Assembly: GCF_015057245.1 (NCBI RefSeq)
Contig: NZ_SVET01000001.1
Location: 186,001-250,000, forward strand
Direction: 5' to 3'
Length of the DNA: 64,000 nucleotides
Origin: Pseudobutyrivibrio ruminis
GTDB lineage: Bacteria; Bacillota; Clostridia; Lachnospirales; Lachnospiraceae
Within the stretch, counting starts at the first letter, position 1, and every line of letters starts with the position of its first letter. A program made the translations under genes and the position numbers. The notes below the pieces were generated by a model. It ran no database searches and was not told the DNA's origin. It was given only the letters and a program-made list of their open reading frames with translations. Shown here one piece after another: positions 25,674-34,898 of the stretch.

Positions 25674-27197
25674 CTAAAGCTCTACTCTAAATGGCATAAC
25701 TGGAATTTTACTCATATTATACAAATTCACTTCATAATATGGTGTTTCCGCAAATGACACTGCCTTTACCACTTCATCATTATTTACAGTTATTATCAAT
25801 GATTCATCTTCGATAGTAGTTGAATAATTTACAGCGTCAATATCTTTATTAGTCTCATCAATCAGACTTATCGCATTTATTGTATCACCTTTTAGAAATA
25901 GCCCACCTGAAGCATTTGAAAAATGAATAATTATCTGACCATCTTTAGTTTCTGAAAAATTAGACATTGGAGCATCGCATAGAATCTTTTCATTGTATAA
26001 ATGCCCCAACGCAAGTAATGCCAAGCGATGTCCGACTGGCTGCTTCTCCTTTGGATGAATATCCATATAATTTCCAACATCACCGATTGATGCTAAAAAT
26101 ACATTATTCACGCGTTTTGTAACTAACTCCTGCTGTTGTCTCAATTCAGGATAATAAAGAGCATCCTGCATTATTTCTGTTCCAAATGGAGCAAGCTGAG
26201 TCATAAAAAATGGCAATTCATCATTCCAATCTCTACGCCAACATTTGATTAGTCCTTCCATCATATCCGCATAGATTTCCGGATGAGCAGAATCGCTTTC
26301 TCCCTGATACCAAATAACGCCTTTAACTGTATAAGAAGCGATTTGATTAAGCATGTAATGGTAGCAACCACATGGACGCCAAGGATGCCATGGACCTAAA
26401 ACGCTGATAGAATCTAGTTCAGCAAAAGCATCCATCATACCTTCCAATTCCTCTTTTGAAACATTTCCATACATCATTTTATCATCTATAGGATTATCAA
26501 ACGGATGTGATTTATCAGAAATCATATTCGTTAAATACTTCTGCTTAGCCTCTTCCATGTCTGTAATTGATGCAACCTGTTCTTCATAATCTCGCATCCA
26601 AACTGGTCCATACTTTTCTACAGATTCCTCATCCATCCAACAACAAGATCTTGTTCCACCCCAGTTACAACCAACAATACCAATTGGGACCTGTAAATGT
26701 TCCTGCATTGTTCTTGCAAAGTAATATCCTACAGCAGAAAAATATTGTAAATCCTCTGGTGTAGCTTTTCTCCAGAATCCAAATAGAGAATAATCATGCA
26801 TCTGAGGTTCTTCGGATGTAGATATTTCTGGAATATCGTAAAAACGAATTAATGGATTTTCACATGTCTGGACAACTTTATCAAAGTCTTTATCATATCT
26901 CATGAAAAACTCCATATTGGACTGACCACCTGCCACAAAAACATCTCCGATTAGTACATCTTCTATGCATATTTTGTCTACGCCATCCGAAACTATCATC
27001 TCAGTTCCAAAAGAGGCAGAAAGCGCTGGTATACACACTTTCCATTCTCCTTTTACATCAGTCTCAACAGAGTAATTCTTTCCCTTCAATGAAACATTGA
27101 TAGTACTTCCTGATTCTGCCGTTCCCCATACATTGATTTCTTTGTCCCGTTGAAGAACCATACCATCTTTAAATATTTCTCCTAATTTTAATCCCAT
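25674..27197 (-). CDS. SASA-type carbohydrate O-acetylesterase
   Basis: The 507-residue protein matches the sialate O-acetylesterase (SASA/DUF303) family of SGNH-like hydrolases. The nucleophile Ser is in VFVAGGQSNMEFF (about residue 93), and VIWYQGESDSAHPE is the second conserved block; a likely catalytic His is in GDVGNYMDIHPKEKQPVGHRLA. No signal peptide is visible, so it probably removes acetyl groups from imported glycans (xylo-oligosaccharides or sialic acids). Divergent from an AraC regulator. Confidence 0.85.
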   Translation of the reverse strand: MGLKLGEIFKDGMVLQRDKEINVWGTAESGSTINVSLKGKNYSVETDVKGEWKVCIPALSASFGTEMIVSDGVDKICIEDVLIGDVFVAGGQSNMEFFMRYDKDFDKVVQTCENPLIRFYDIPEISTSEEPQMHDYSLFGFWRKATPEDLQYFSAVGYYFARTMQEHLQVPIGIVGCNWGGTRSCCWMDEESVEKYGPVWMRDYEEQVASITDMEEAKQKYLTNMISDKSHPFDNPIDDKMMYGNVSKEELEGMMDAFAELDSISVLGPWHPWRPCGCYHYMLNQIASYTVKGVIWYQGESDSAHPEIYADMMEGLIKCWRRDWNDELPFFMTQLAPFGTEIMQDALYYPELRQQQELVTKRVNNVFLASIGDVGNYMDIHPKEKQPVGHRLALLALGHLYNEKILCDAPMSNFSETKDGQIIIHFSNASGGLFLKGDTINAISLIDETNKDIDAVNYSTTIEDESLIITVNNDEVVKAVSFAETPYYEVNLYNMSKIPVMPFRVEL

Positions 27198-27257
27198 AAT
27201 AATCTTCCTTCCTTGCTTAGTTTTAAATAAATATATATAAAAAACACACCAAGCAAA

Positions 27258-27286
27258 ATTACATATTCATCAACATTGATGGACAA
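27258..27286 (-). promoter_or_regulatory. Promoter of SASA esterase with palindrome
   Basis: On the minus strand -35 TTGTCC (27286-27281), a 17-bp spacer and -10 TGTAAT (27263-27258). Most of the spacer is the dyad CATCAACATTGATG (27268-27281), a plausible operator, perhaps for the divergent AraC regulator. Confidence 0.45.
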
Positions 27287-27320
27287 TACACTTTTTTTTA
27301 TAAAAAACAAAGTGTATTAT
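27285..27320 (+). promoter_or_regulatory. Inverted repeat at araC-type gene promoter
   Basis: AATACACTTT (27285-27294) and AAAGTGTATT (27309-27318) are perfect 10-bp arms, and the second overlaps a candidate -10 TATTAT (27315-27320). It fits an autoregulatory operator for the downstream AraC gene. Confidence 0.45.
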
Positions 27321-27350
27321 ACAGTTAAAGTAAAGGGAGGAAAATAAGAT

Positions 27351-28091
27351 ATGTACATTGATTATAAAATTATAGAGGCATCCGTTTTTCGCGAATTTAA
27401 GCCATCTGAGCACTACTATTATATTTTAATATTACGTGGTAATGGAGTGTGTAAATTACCGCACAATTCACTCACAATTAAGCCTCATGAATTAGTAGCT
27501 TTTCCACTAAATACACCTGCAGAATTCACATTCGAAACATCTGCTATGCTTGGCATTATGGAACTCCATGATACTGTAGCAACAAATCCATCAATCATCC
27601 ATATTTCTCACCACAAAACGCAGCTAATCAGAGACTTATTCTATAAAGCTATTGACTTGTCAGAATGTAATGATGTTTATTATGAACCTGTGCGTCGCGC
27701 AATGGATATGCTGATTTTTGAAGCAATTCATGCTGAATTACATACCTCACTAAACACCAACCCTTGCGTACTACAGATGATTTATAACATTAACAAAAAC
27801 TTTGCAGACATAAATTTTGATTTACACTCCGAAATTGAAAAAACCGGCTATAGTCTAAATCATTTTCGAAAGCTCTTTAAAAATTCAACTGGTATTCCAC
27901 CAATTGAGTTTCTTAATCATAGGCGAATCGAATACGCCAAAGAACTTATTAAACACACCAAGATACCTCTCACGGTAAAAGAAATATCCATAAATTGTGG
28001 GTATAACGATGCCTATTATTTTTCCCGCCTTTTCAAAAAAATGGAAGGAATATCCCCTAAAGAATATATAAACCGTAATCACGATTGTTAA
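27351..28091 (+). CDS. AraC family transcriptional regulator
   Basis: The 246-residue protein has an N-terminal cupin-like sensing domain (LRGNGVCKLPHNSLTIKPHELVAFP) and a C-terminal double helix-turn-helix with the AraC signature VKEISINCGYNDAYYFSRLFKKMEGISPKEY (partly quoted). GGGAGGAAAATAAGAT precedes the ATG. It is divergent from the SASA esterase, which is its most probable target, with the glycan substrate as probable effector. Confidence 0.9.
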   Translation: MYIDYKIIEASVFREFKPSEHYYYILILRGNGVCKLPHNSLTIKPHELVAFPLNTPAEFTFETSAMLGIMELHDTVATNPSIIHISHHKTQLIRDLFYKAIDLSECNDVYYEPVRRAMDMLIFEAIHAELHTSLNTNPCVLQMIYNINKNFADINFDLHSEIEKTGYSLNHFRKLFKNSTGIPPIEFLNHRRIEYAKELIKHTKIPLTVKEISINCGYNDAYYFSRLFKKMEGISPKEYINRNHDC

Positions 28092-28106
28092 AGTAAAAAA
28101 ACCAAA

Positions 28107-28131
28107 AAGGCGAGGCATTTAGCCTCGCCTT
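28107..28131. terminator. GGCGAGGC hairpin between convergent genes
   Basis: AAGGCGAGGC (28107-28116) and GCCTCGCCTT (28122-28131) form a 10-bp stem with loop ATTTA. It has A-rich sequence on the left and TAAAAATC on the right, so it can terminate in both directions. It shares its stem with six other copies in the window. Confidence 0.8.
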
Positions 28132-28143
28132 AAAAATCTCTAA

Positions 28144-29166
28144 TTATACTTTCTTCAAGTCGGATACTTTTTTAGTCATTGCCTGAAGTCCCTTCAAGCC
28201 ACTTTTCTTTAATTCAGAAAGTGTGATTGCACCAGAAGCTTCAAAAACTGAGAATAGATCTTCTACAAATGCGCTAAGTTCTTCATCGCTCATTTTTGAT
28301 ATATTCTCTTTCAGTTTTTTATCAATAAATTTAGCAGTCGCAGACACATCTTCCACTGTAATGAGTTTGTTACCTTCAACGCACCACGTTGCAAGATTGT
28401 GCTGTCTCACCGATACTGCTGTAGATTTGACAACTATCGGATTAATAACAGGCTCCATTAATAAACCTACAATTGAATCCTCTGGAATGATGCTAATGAG
28501 TTTCGGGCAAATATTCTTCATAGCCTTTGATGAAGCAATCTTTTTATTAAATCCTGGTCCATCATTGCTATAAACTTTTATTATCCGTTCTCTGATTTGC
28601 TCATCACACATAGCTGCAGCATATATGGCTAGATGGCCACCTTTTGAATGGCCTCCAACTCTTAACAGCCTGTCATTATCAGATGCAATCTGATTGATAT
28701 AGTCAACCGCTTCTCTCTCAGCTGCGACCTCCTCAAGGGCTAACAAAAAATCTTCTTTCCAGCCAACAAGGTTGTCATCAGTACCACGATACGCTACATA
28801 GCTGGTCCCATCAGGGAGCAAAAACTCCATTGCAGCAAATTGCAATGTCCTATTTAAATCCAGCTTACTAACGTAATTACGAATTTTGATATGTTTATAT
28901 CTATTTGTATTGGCAATTATTCTGAGCACAATAGGAGCGTCCCTAAGAATGGAGCCCTCGCTGTATTTATTTTCATCATAACCATTTTCGGTGTACAGCT
29001 TTTCAATTTCTTGAATATCAAATACAGTAGCACCATTTTCCTTGAAAATATCATCCAAGGTCAGATATGACAGACATGACAGCACCATATTATCGATGAT
29101 ATTAAAGCCATCCTGCCAAAACTCCAAATCACTGCGCCACTTAATGTAATCATTTAAAGTCCCCAT
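28144..29166 (-). CDS. DUF2974 alpha/beta hydrolase-like protein
   Basis: The 340-residue protein resembles the DUF2974 (Mbeg1-like) family with a lipase-type nucleophile elbow GGHSKGGHLAIYAA. A FLLPDGTSYVAYRGTDDNLVGWKEDF segment (partly quoted as family mark) precedes it. Its role is not established; members are predicted intracellular lipases or esterases. GAGGAGGTTATCT precedes the ATG. It lies between two GGCGAGGC hairpins and is not clearly part of the upstream operon. Confidence 0.78.
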   Translation of the reverse strand: MGTLNDYIKWRSDLEFWQDGFNIIDNMVLSCLSYLTLDDIFKENGATVFDIQEIEKLYTENGYDENKYSEGSILRDAPIVLRIIANTNRYKHIKIRNYVSKLDLNRTLQFAAMEFLLPDGTSYVAYRGTDDNLVGWKEDFLLALEEVAAEREAVDYINQIASDNDRLLRVGGHSKGGHLAIYAAAMCDEQIRERIIKVYSNDGPGFNKKIASSKAMKNICPKLISIIPEDSIVGLLMEPVINPIVVKSTAVSVRQHNLATWCVEGNKLITVEDVSATAKFIDKKLKENISKMSDEELSAFVEDLFSVFEASGAITLSELKKSGLKGLQAMTKKVSDLKKV

Positions 29167-29250
29167 AGATAACCTCCTCTGAATTTAATGATTAATCCCC
29201 AACACTTGCTTGCGCATTATTCATATCCCTTTCGATTCTTAATTAAAAGA

Positions 29251-29325
29251 AGGCGAGGCCACAGCCTCGCCTGTATAAATATACTCTACATCATTTTTAG
29301 ATATTTATCAAAATTTGTATTGCCA
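29251..29325. repeat. GGCGAGGC hairpin with 3' flank, copy 2
   Basis: AGGCGAGGC (29251-29259) and GCCTCGCCT (29264-29272) form the stem with loop CACA. The downstream 53 bases match the copy at 25619-25671 with two differences. It lies at the 3' end of the lipoprotein esterase gene and likely ends the operon that begins at 33870. Confidence 0.8.
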
Positions 29326-29327
29326 CA

Positions 29328-30698
29328 TTATTGAGCAAAGAGCCATTCCTTTACACCAGGTAAATCATATCCTAGTCTCCATGTCATTCTATGGCTTCCA
29401 TTTGCTGCCGTTCCATCACCATTAAGTGAACCTTCACCAGATGTAATTCTTAAGAAGTACATATTGGCATCCTGTGAAACTAAATCGTCAACAATCTGAG
29501 CGCGTTCCTCTTCTGTGTTCAATACACTGATATTACTATCTGCGGTAACAGCTCCCATTTCTTTCCATTTTTCTTCATCAGCAGAAAGCTTCTGATTTGC
29601 TGGGTCATCTTCTGAAACAAGGAATAAAATATTTTCGTTGTAAATATCTTTAATATCCTCTGGGTCCCACTGGCCTGCTAATAAATAGCCTGCATCGATA
29701 AGTCCTGGCTCCTCACGCATCATAACCATAGTAGCCATGCATCCCATTGACTGACCAGTAGAATATACTCTGTCAGTATCGATAGGATAAGTATCGATTA
29801 AAGTTTCCAAAAGACTAATTGTTCCATATAAGTATCCATCATAGAATTCCCAATAATCATTGATGTATTTGTCCTCATAGATCATTGTAACAACAAAGCA
29901 AGGATTACCTGCCTGCCACTCATCGCTTGTCCAAACGGTACCACCATTACCCTGTGTTAAAACTCTTTCCCAGTCTGAGCTAACAGCACCTGCATCAGGA
30001 ATAAACAATACAAGAGGATATTCTTCACCAGATTCTTCATAGCCTTCTGGCTTATACAGATTATAATGAAGAACTGTTCCTGTCATAGGATCATTATAGA
30101 AATGATTATCTTCGAACTTGTCTAAATCTGGAGTTTTAATTGCATTGTTTCCCATGATTCCGCCATCACCAGCGTCAGTCTCATAAACTGTGTCACTGGC
30201 TGAAATAACAGTACCATCTGCAAGTGAGAAATCCTGTTTTACAATTACTGATGAAGCCTCAATTGGAACATCATTAACAGGTCTTCCATCTGTAGCATCT
30301 TTATCATTTAATATAGCTGGCTGAATTTCCAAATCCAAAACGATAAAGTTACCATCTACATCTGAAGTTGTAACTTCACATTCACTATTTACATGAATGT
30401 CAGTTACAGTTCTGTCAACAACCTCAAAAGTATCAGTAGAAATTGATGATGCATCAACTTGACTGGCAAGCTCTAATATTACATTAGAAACCTTTTCACC
30501 ATCCCCATATGTATGACACACACTGTAAACCTTCATTTCTGCATCCCCTGATTTTTCTGATTGATTTGATACAGCCTCCTCTGTAGTTTCTGACTCTGCA
30601 GTTCCATTTTCTGTCTGCCCCGAACAACCTGTCCCCCACAAAATTGTAGACAAACAAACACAACCTACTGCAAAAAACCCCAATACATTTCTTTTCAT
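29328..30698 (-). CDS. Lipoprotein esterase (PHB-depolymerase/feruloyl esterase-like)
   Basis: The 456-residue protein has a lipoprotein signal (VCLSTILWGTGCSGQ). After an Asp/Ser-rich linker and an Ig-like N-terminal domain (about residues 50-190) comes an alpha/beta hydrolase domain. The latter has the nucleophile elbow VYSTGQSMGCMATM and HxxT near the C terminus (GSHRMTWRLGYDLPG). Such surface-anchored enzymes release acyl or feruloyl groups from plant material. AGGAGAATGGT precedes the ATG. It is the last gene of the LysR-controlled operon, which fits a role in freeing phenolic substrates. Confidence 0.82.
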   Translation of the reverse strand: MKRNVLGFFAVGCVCLSTILWGTGCSGQTENGTAESETTEEAVSNQSEKSGDAEMKVYSVCHTYGDGEKVSNVILELASQVDASSISTDTFEVVDRTVTDIHVNSECEVTTSDVDGNFIVLDLEIQPAILNDKDATDGRPVNDVPIEASSVIVKQDFSLADGTVISASDTVYETDAGDGGIMGNNAIKTPDLDKFEDNHFYNDPMTGTVLHYNLYKPEGYEESGEEYPLVLFIPDAGAVSSDWERVLTQGNGGTVWTSDEWQAGNPCFVVTMIYEDKYINDYWEFYDGYLYGTISLLETLIDTYPIDTDRVYSTGQSMGCMATMVMMREEPGLIDAGYLLAGQWDPEDIKDIYNENILFLVSEDDPANQKLSADEEKWKEMGAVTADSNISVLNTEEERAQIVDDLVSQDANMYFLRITSGEGSLNGDGTAANGSHRMTWRLGYDLPGVKEWLFAQ

Positions 30699-30718
30699 AC
30701 CATTCTCCTTTCTATTTT

Positions 30719-31576
30719 TTAATCCTCATCCATAGGCAGGTCGTGATAAGCCTCATATAAATCAGGTAATACCTGCGCTAAATGAGCTCTCTCTATAGTA
30801 TTGTGTGTGAGCACATTTTTAAGATATTCCTCATCTACTGGTGTTTCAGCGTCTCTAACAATCTTGCCATCAATTGGATAATACCCCATCCATTCACAAT
30901 TAATGCTTTCTCTTCCACCAAGTGGACATGGACGACTAAAACGAAGTACCAGATGATGTCCTGGTCCATCAAATTCTTCCCAGCATGCTTCTACACGACA
31001 GTCAGCAGCTTCAAGTTCTTCTAGACGTTCTTTTGTCATGCCATACTCTAAAAGATCAATTTTATGAGATACGGCTGCGATTCCTTTGCTTGCATCTCCT
31101 GTCTTTCCAAGATCTAGAGTCTCTACAGACCATACTCCGTCTTTATCATTTTCTCCGTTGACGAATTTATGATCCCAGTGATCAATTGGATTCCAGATTT
31201 TATATCTAAGATTTCCATGCCCCTTTGGCATGCTCTTCGAATACTGGTTGTACCATTTGCCATACCATCTTCTCCAAGCCCCCTGCCATGTTGGTGCAGT
31301 GGTTGAATATTCAATGTAAAATCCACTTCCATCTGGCATCATAGTGTATCCATAAACCACTTCTGGATAACCAGTTGGAGAGATCCAGTCTAACCAATGT
31401 TCTACTGGAATTGCATATTTCACATCCATTGGACCAGCATCAAGAATCTGCTGCTGTAATGGATTAGGCTTAAATAGTGGATAATCTGTATAAAACTTTG
31501 AAGAAGGAAGATTTTTTTCTTCTGGTGATAATTCTGGAACTTCAAAGGCATATGCCTTTAATGCTTCTTTATTCAT
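30719..31576 (-). CDS. Phloretin/DAPG hydrolase-like enzyme 1
   Basis: The 285-residue protein resembles the PhlG/Phy family of zinc C-C hydrolases (2,4-diacetylphloroglucinol hydrolase; Eubacterium ramulus phloretin hydrolase). Suggestive features are WRRWYGKWYNQYSKSMPKGH, LRYKIWNPIDHWDHK, VSHKIDLLEYG, the block RFSRPCPLGGRESINCEWMG and a C-terminal HxxxE (H258, E262), like the HxxxE metal site of PhlG. It would cleave an acyl side chain from a phloroglucinol ring. It is clearly paralogous to the gene at 32989. The substrate is inferred from family only. Confidence 0.68.
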   Translation of the reverse strand: MNKEALKAYAFEVPELSPEEKNLPSSKFYTDYPLFKPNPLQQQILDAGPMDVKYAIPVEHWLDWISPTGYPEVVYGYTMMPDGSGFYIEYSTTAPTWQGAWRRWYGKWYNQYSKSMPKGHGNLRYKIWNPIDHWDHKFVNGENDKDGVWSVETLDLGKTGDASKGIAAVSHKIDLLEYGMTKERLEELEAADCRVEACWEEFDGPGHHLVLRFSRPCPLGGRESINCEWMGYYPIDGKIVRDAETPVDEEYLKNVLTHNTIERAHLAQVLPDLYEAYHDLPMDED

Positions 31577-31578
31577 AA

Positions 31579-32961
31579 TTAATCTCCTTGTCGATTTCTA
31601 CGTGCATGTAAAATAGCAACGTTTTCTTCAACTTTCCTTTTATTTAGTGGATAAACCACACCAACAACTAACGCCATAAGAGCGAATCCAACCATAGGAA
31701 CTATGCATGTGACATTATAAATATTGTTTACAACATCATTATCAAATGCTGTTGCAGCCGTGTAGCCGATAACACTAAGCATGATTCCTCTGATTCCTGA
31801 TGAAAGAGCCTGACCAAACTTTCTAGCAAAGCTGTAAAAACCATAGATTGCGCCATCGACTCTTTTTCCAGTTCTAACTTCTGTGTCATCAACAATATCA
31901 GTTACAAGTGCAAATGCCATTGGATTTATTAATGCAAGTCCTACAGTTACGCATGCATAGAATAATAACCAAATAGTAACGTTACTTGTATGTACAATAA
32001 AAGCCAAAAGTAATGATGCCGCTGCTACAACTGCTCCTATAATTGTTACTTCTTTCTTTCCAATTTTTGCTACAAGATGAACTACAAAGCATGCAATAAC
32101 AAGAGTTATAATTGTTTCCATTACACTACTTACAGACTGTGAAGCAGCACTTCCAAAGTAATTTGGGAAAATGTAAGAACTCATTCCATGGAAACCACTG
32201 TTAGCTGCTTCCTGTAAAAGAATCATAAGTATAATTCCAATCATTGCTCTGTTCTTAAGAAGCTCATCAGCAAAATCTTTAAAGCTAAATTTCTTTGTAG
32301 TCTGTGGAACCTGAACTCGTTCTGTTGTCATTAAGTAACAGCACATATACAAAACAAATGCCGCAATTGAAAAGCATAAAGCTGCGATTGACATTCTTGT
32401 TCCTGAAAATACTTCCTGTCCGTCCTCGTTAGTGTAGTAAACTGCTATTGGCATAATTACATTGATAAAAGTCATTGCAAGTGTTCCACCAATGTGTCTC
32501 CAGTTCGAAAGAATTGCTCTATGAACTGGCTCATCAGAAATTGCAGATGCCATAGATCCATATGGAATGATTATCATGGTGTAGAAAATACTGCAGTAAA
32601 GCAGATACGTTACAAACATCCACACAATCTTGAATGTCATACTTGCATTTGCAAACCATGAAGCATACATAAGAAAACTTGTTAATGCTACTGGACCTGC
32701 AATACGACGAATCCAAGGTCTAAACTTTCCATCTTTTGTGGCTGGTGTTCTATCAACTAATTGTCCCATCCCAATGTCAGTAAAAGCATCAAGCACCTGA
32801 GCCACCATCATGAGTATACCTACTACATATGCATCTACTCCCATTACATCTGTGTAAAACTTAAGCATGAAGCCTGAACACAATGTAAATGTAAAATCAC
32901 CTGCTAAATTTCCAAATAAATATCCTATTTGATCTTTCTTTCCAAACGGTTTATTCCCCAT
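31579..32961 (-). CDS. GPH family cation symporter (MelB-like)
   Basis: The 460-residue membrane protein has about 12 hydrophobic segments and the family marks LGNLAGDFTFTLCSGFMLKFY-like N terminus, VLDAFTDIGMGQLVDRT and GKFRPWIRR. The glycoside-pentoside-hexuronide:cation symporters usually import sugars or glycosides. Lying between two phloretin-hydrolase-like genes, it may import a glycosylated polyphenol or related compound. Two bases separate it from the next gene. Confidence 0.88.
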   Translation of the reverse strand: MGNKPFGKKDQIGYLFGNLAGDFTFTLCSGFMLKFYTDVMGVDAYVVGILMMVAQVLDAFTDIGMGQLVDRTPATKDGKFRPWIRRIAGPVALTSFLMYASWFANASMTFKIVWMFVTYLLYCSIFYTMIIIPYGSMASAISDEPVHRAILSNWRHIGGTLAMTFINVIMPIAVYYTNEDGQEVFSGTRMSIAALCFSIAAFVLYMCCYLMTTERVQVPQTTKKFSFKDFADELLKNRAMIGIILMILLQEAANSGFHGMSSYIFPNYFGSAASQSVSSVMETIITLVIACFVVHLVAKIGKKEVTIIGAVVAAASLLLAFIVHTSNVTIWLLFYACVTVGLALINPMAFALVTDIVDDTEVRTGKRVDGAIYGFYSFARKFGQALSSGIRGIMLSVIGYTAATAFDNDVVNNIYNVTCIVPMVGFALMALVVGVVYPLNKRKVEENVAILHARRNRQGD

Positions 32962-32988
32962 TTCTAAAACCCTCTATCCTATAAAATT

Positions 32989-33870
32989 CTAGTCTGCATC
33001 CATTGGCTGGTCTTTGTACTCAGCATATAATTCTGGTAAGAATGTATATAAATGTTCCCATTCAACTAATGTATGAATAACTACTTTCTTCAAATATTCT
33101 TCTGTACAATATGTCTTTTCATCTCTCACTAACTTGCCATTAACTGGCTTCCAGCCAATCCATTCTCTGCTTCTTGTTTCAACACCGCCCAAAGGACATG
33201 GTCTTGAGTATGACAAACATAAATGAGTTCCTGGTTCATCAAATGTTTCATATGAGCCCCAGCTATTAACCATGCATCCAGCATCTTTAAGCTCCTGAAG
33301 TTTCTCGTCTGTCAAACCAAAATCAGATAATGGAAACTCGTGTCTGATAGTGTCATACATTCTGTCTCCCTGGCCTAAATCGAGACTTTCTGTTGTGTGA
33401 ATACCTTCTTTACCGTTTTCCCAGTTTACATAATAATGATCAAAATGATCTGCATAGTTCCAAATCTTATATCTCAAATTTCCATGACCTGGTACCATGC
33501 TTTTAGATTTCAGATTTCTCCAGTTTCTATACCATCTTTCCATTTCTGCTGTAATATGAGGTGGTCTTACACGGTATGTTGCGACATAACCTGAACCATC
33601 AGGAAACATGCAGTAACCCAACTCATATTTATCGTAGCCATAAGGCTTTAACAGATCCATAAAGTTTTCTGGCTGAATAGCATCCTTAGGATCAATTGGA
33701 TTCATCTGATTGATAATTTGCATTTCCACCGGATTTGGATAATGCAAAGGATATTTGTAAAAGTATTTGGCAAGAGGCATTTTTTCCTCTTCTGGAAATA
33801 ATTTTTGTCTAGTATTGATAATACTCTTATCATCCGTTTCAAATGTTTCTTTTGGAATTTCTACAAACAT
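32989..33870 (-). CDS. Phloretin/DAPG hydrolase-like enzyme 2
   Basis: The 293-residue paralogue of the gene at 30719 shares GYCMFPDGSGYVATY, MERWYRNWRNLKSKSM, GHGNLRYKIWNYADHFDHYY, SLDLGQGDRM, SYSRPCPLGGVETRSREWIG and the C-terminal HxxxE (H266, E270). It is predicted to be a zinc-dependent C-C hydrolase acting on acylphloroglucinol-type compounds. GAGGAGAATAAA precedes the ATG. It is the first gene of the operon and is divergent from the LysR regulator across a shared control region. Confidence 0.68.
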   Translation of the reverse strand: MFVEIPKETFETDDKSIINTRQKLFPEEEKMPLAKYFYKYPLHYPNPVEMQIINQMNPIDPKDAIQPENFMDLLKPYGYDKYELGYCMFPDGSGYVATYRVRPPHITAEMERWYRNWRNLKSKSMVPGHGNLRYKIWNYADHFDHYYVNWENGKEGIHTTESLDLGQGDRMYDTIRHEFPLSDFGLTDEKLQELKDAGCMVNSWGSYETFDEPGTHLCLSYSRPCPLGGVETRSREWIGWKPVNGKLVRDEKTYCTEEYLKKVVIHTLVEWEHLYTFLPELYAEYKDQPMDAD

Positions 33871-33909
33871 TTTATTCTCCTCTCTAGTCGTTTGTTATTT
33901 TGTAAGCTA

Positions 33910-33978
33910 ATTATAGGAGCCCAGAGTGTTGACAATCAATTCAGGTTAAAATACAATTTATTCCAAGACGGAATAAAT
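33910..33978 (-). promoter_or_regulatory. LysR-controlled promoter A (hydrolase operon)
   Basis: On the minus strand -35 TTGATT (33939-33934), an 18-bp spacer and -10 TATAAT (33915-33910). On the plus strand CAATCAATTC (33933-33942) is followed exactly 28 bases from its first base by TTCC, inside the dyad ATTTATTCC-N5-GGAATAAAT (33956-33978). The dyad centre lies near -60, the usual recognition position for LysR activators. The same layout occurs at 40983 and 44553. Confidence 0.8.
33929..33957 (+). promoter_or_regulatory. lysR promoter
   Basis: -35 TTGACA (33929-33934), 17-bp spacer and -10 TACAAT (33952-33957). The LysR dyad starts at 33956, overlapping the -10, which predicts autorepression. 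The -35 overlaps that of the divergent hydrolase operon. Confidence 0.78.
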
Positions 33979-33991
33979 AAGAGGTTTTGTT

Positions 33992-34873
33992 ATGGAAATC
34001 GATATACTAAAAGAATTTGTTTCACTATACGAAACATGCAGTTTTCAAGAGACTGCCGAGGATCTTCATATCTCCCAGTCTTCACTAACCAAGCATATTC
34101 ATAAACTTGAAGAAGAATTAGGTTATCCCCTCTTCAATCGTTCAACACGACTGGTTTCTCTAAATGAATACAGTGAAGCCTACTATGAATATGCAACTCA
34201 AATCATTAAGCTGGACGCAGATGGACGAGCTGAACTTGAAAAGATTGGTAAAACTCGTAGCAACACCCTTAAAGTATATTTCACCCCATCTACATCTCAT
34301 TACGGACTCATTGATGTGCTTTCATACTTTCAAAAAAAGCATCCAGAAATAGAGGTGGAATTATCTGAGCAAAAGCGTGTTACAGATGAACTAAGAAATG
34401 GTGAATGCGATTTTGCCTTTGCTACCGACAATGATGCTATTGATCCTAGATTAACAAAATTAATCTATCAAAATGATGAGATTGCTATTGTAGTACCTGA
34501 AAAGCATCCGCTTGCTCAAAAAGAAACAGTTTCGTTTGAAGATATAAAAGACGAAAAATTTGTATTACACACTAATTCAAGTGGTGGAATGCAAAATTCA
34601 ACCAGACAGCTATTAAAATTATTTGAGGAGAACAATGCCGAAATAAAGATTGCTTCGAAGGTGTCTTTTACTTCAAGTGCTGTAAAATTCGTAGAAAATG
34701 GCGATTGCATTACTGCCCTGCCATACAACAGAATACCTATGAATAGCTATGGTATTAAGATATTAAAATTTGTTCCAAAAATAGAATCCTTTGTATACAT
34801 GCTTTATAAAGGTAAATCAAAGCCTACCGGAGCAAAAGCAACATTTATAAACTTTCTTTTAGATAACAATTAA
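33992..34873 (+). CDS. LysR family transcriptional regulator
   Basis: The 293-residue regulator has the N-terminal winged helix (ILKEFVSLYETCSFQETAEDLHISQSSLTKHIHKLEEELG, partly quoted as hallmark) and a periplasmic-binding-like effector domain. It is divergent from the hydrolase/symporter operon. A TTCC-N5-GGAA dyad in the shared region also occurs, in the same promoter context, before the ABC importer and the MATE operon. I infer one regulator for all three. The effector is probably the aromatic substrate or product. Confidence 0.92.
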   Translation: MEIDILKEFVSLYETCSFQETAEDLHISQSSLTKHIHKLEEELGYPLFNRSTRLVSLNEYSEAYYEYATQIIKLDADGRAELEKIGKTRSNTLKVYFTPSTSHYGLIDVLSYFQKKHPEIEVELSEQKRVTDELRNGECDFAFATDNDAIDPRLTKLIYQNDEIAIVVPEKHPLAQKETVSFEDIKDEKFVLHTNSSGGMQNSTRQLLKLFEENNAEIKIASKVSFTSSAVKFVENGDCITALPYNRIPMNSYGIKILKFVPKIESFVYMLYKGKSKPTGAKATFINFLLDNN

Positions 34874-34898
34874 GGTGGTATTTCTACCACCTTTTTTC
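34874..34898 (+). terminator. Terminator of lysR
   Basis: AAGGTGGTA and TACCACCTT form a 9-bp stem followed by TTTT directly after the lysR stop. The stop codon of the convergent membrane-protein gene lies inside the same hairpin. Confidence 0.85.
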
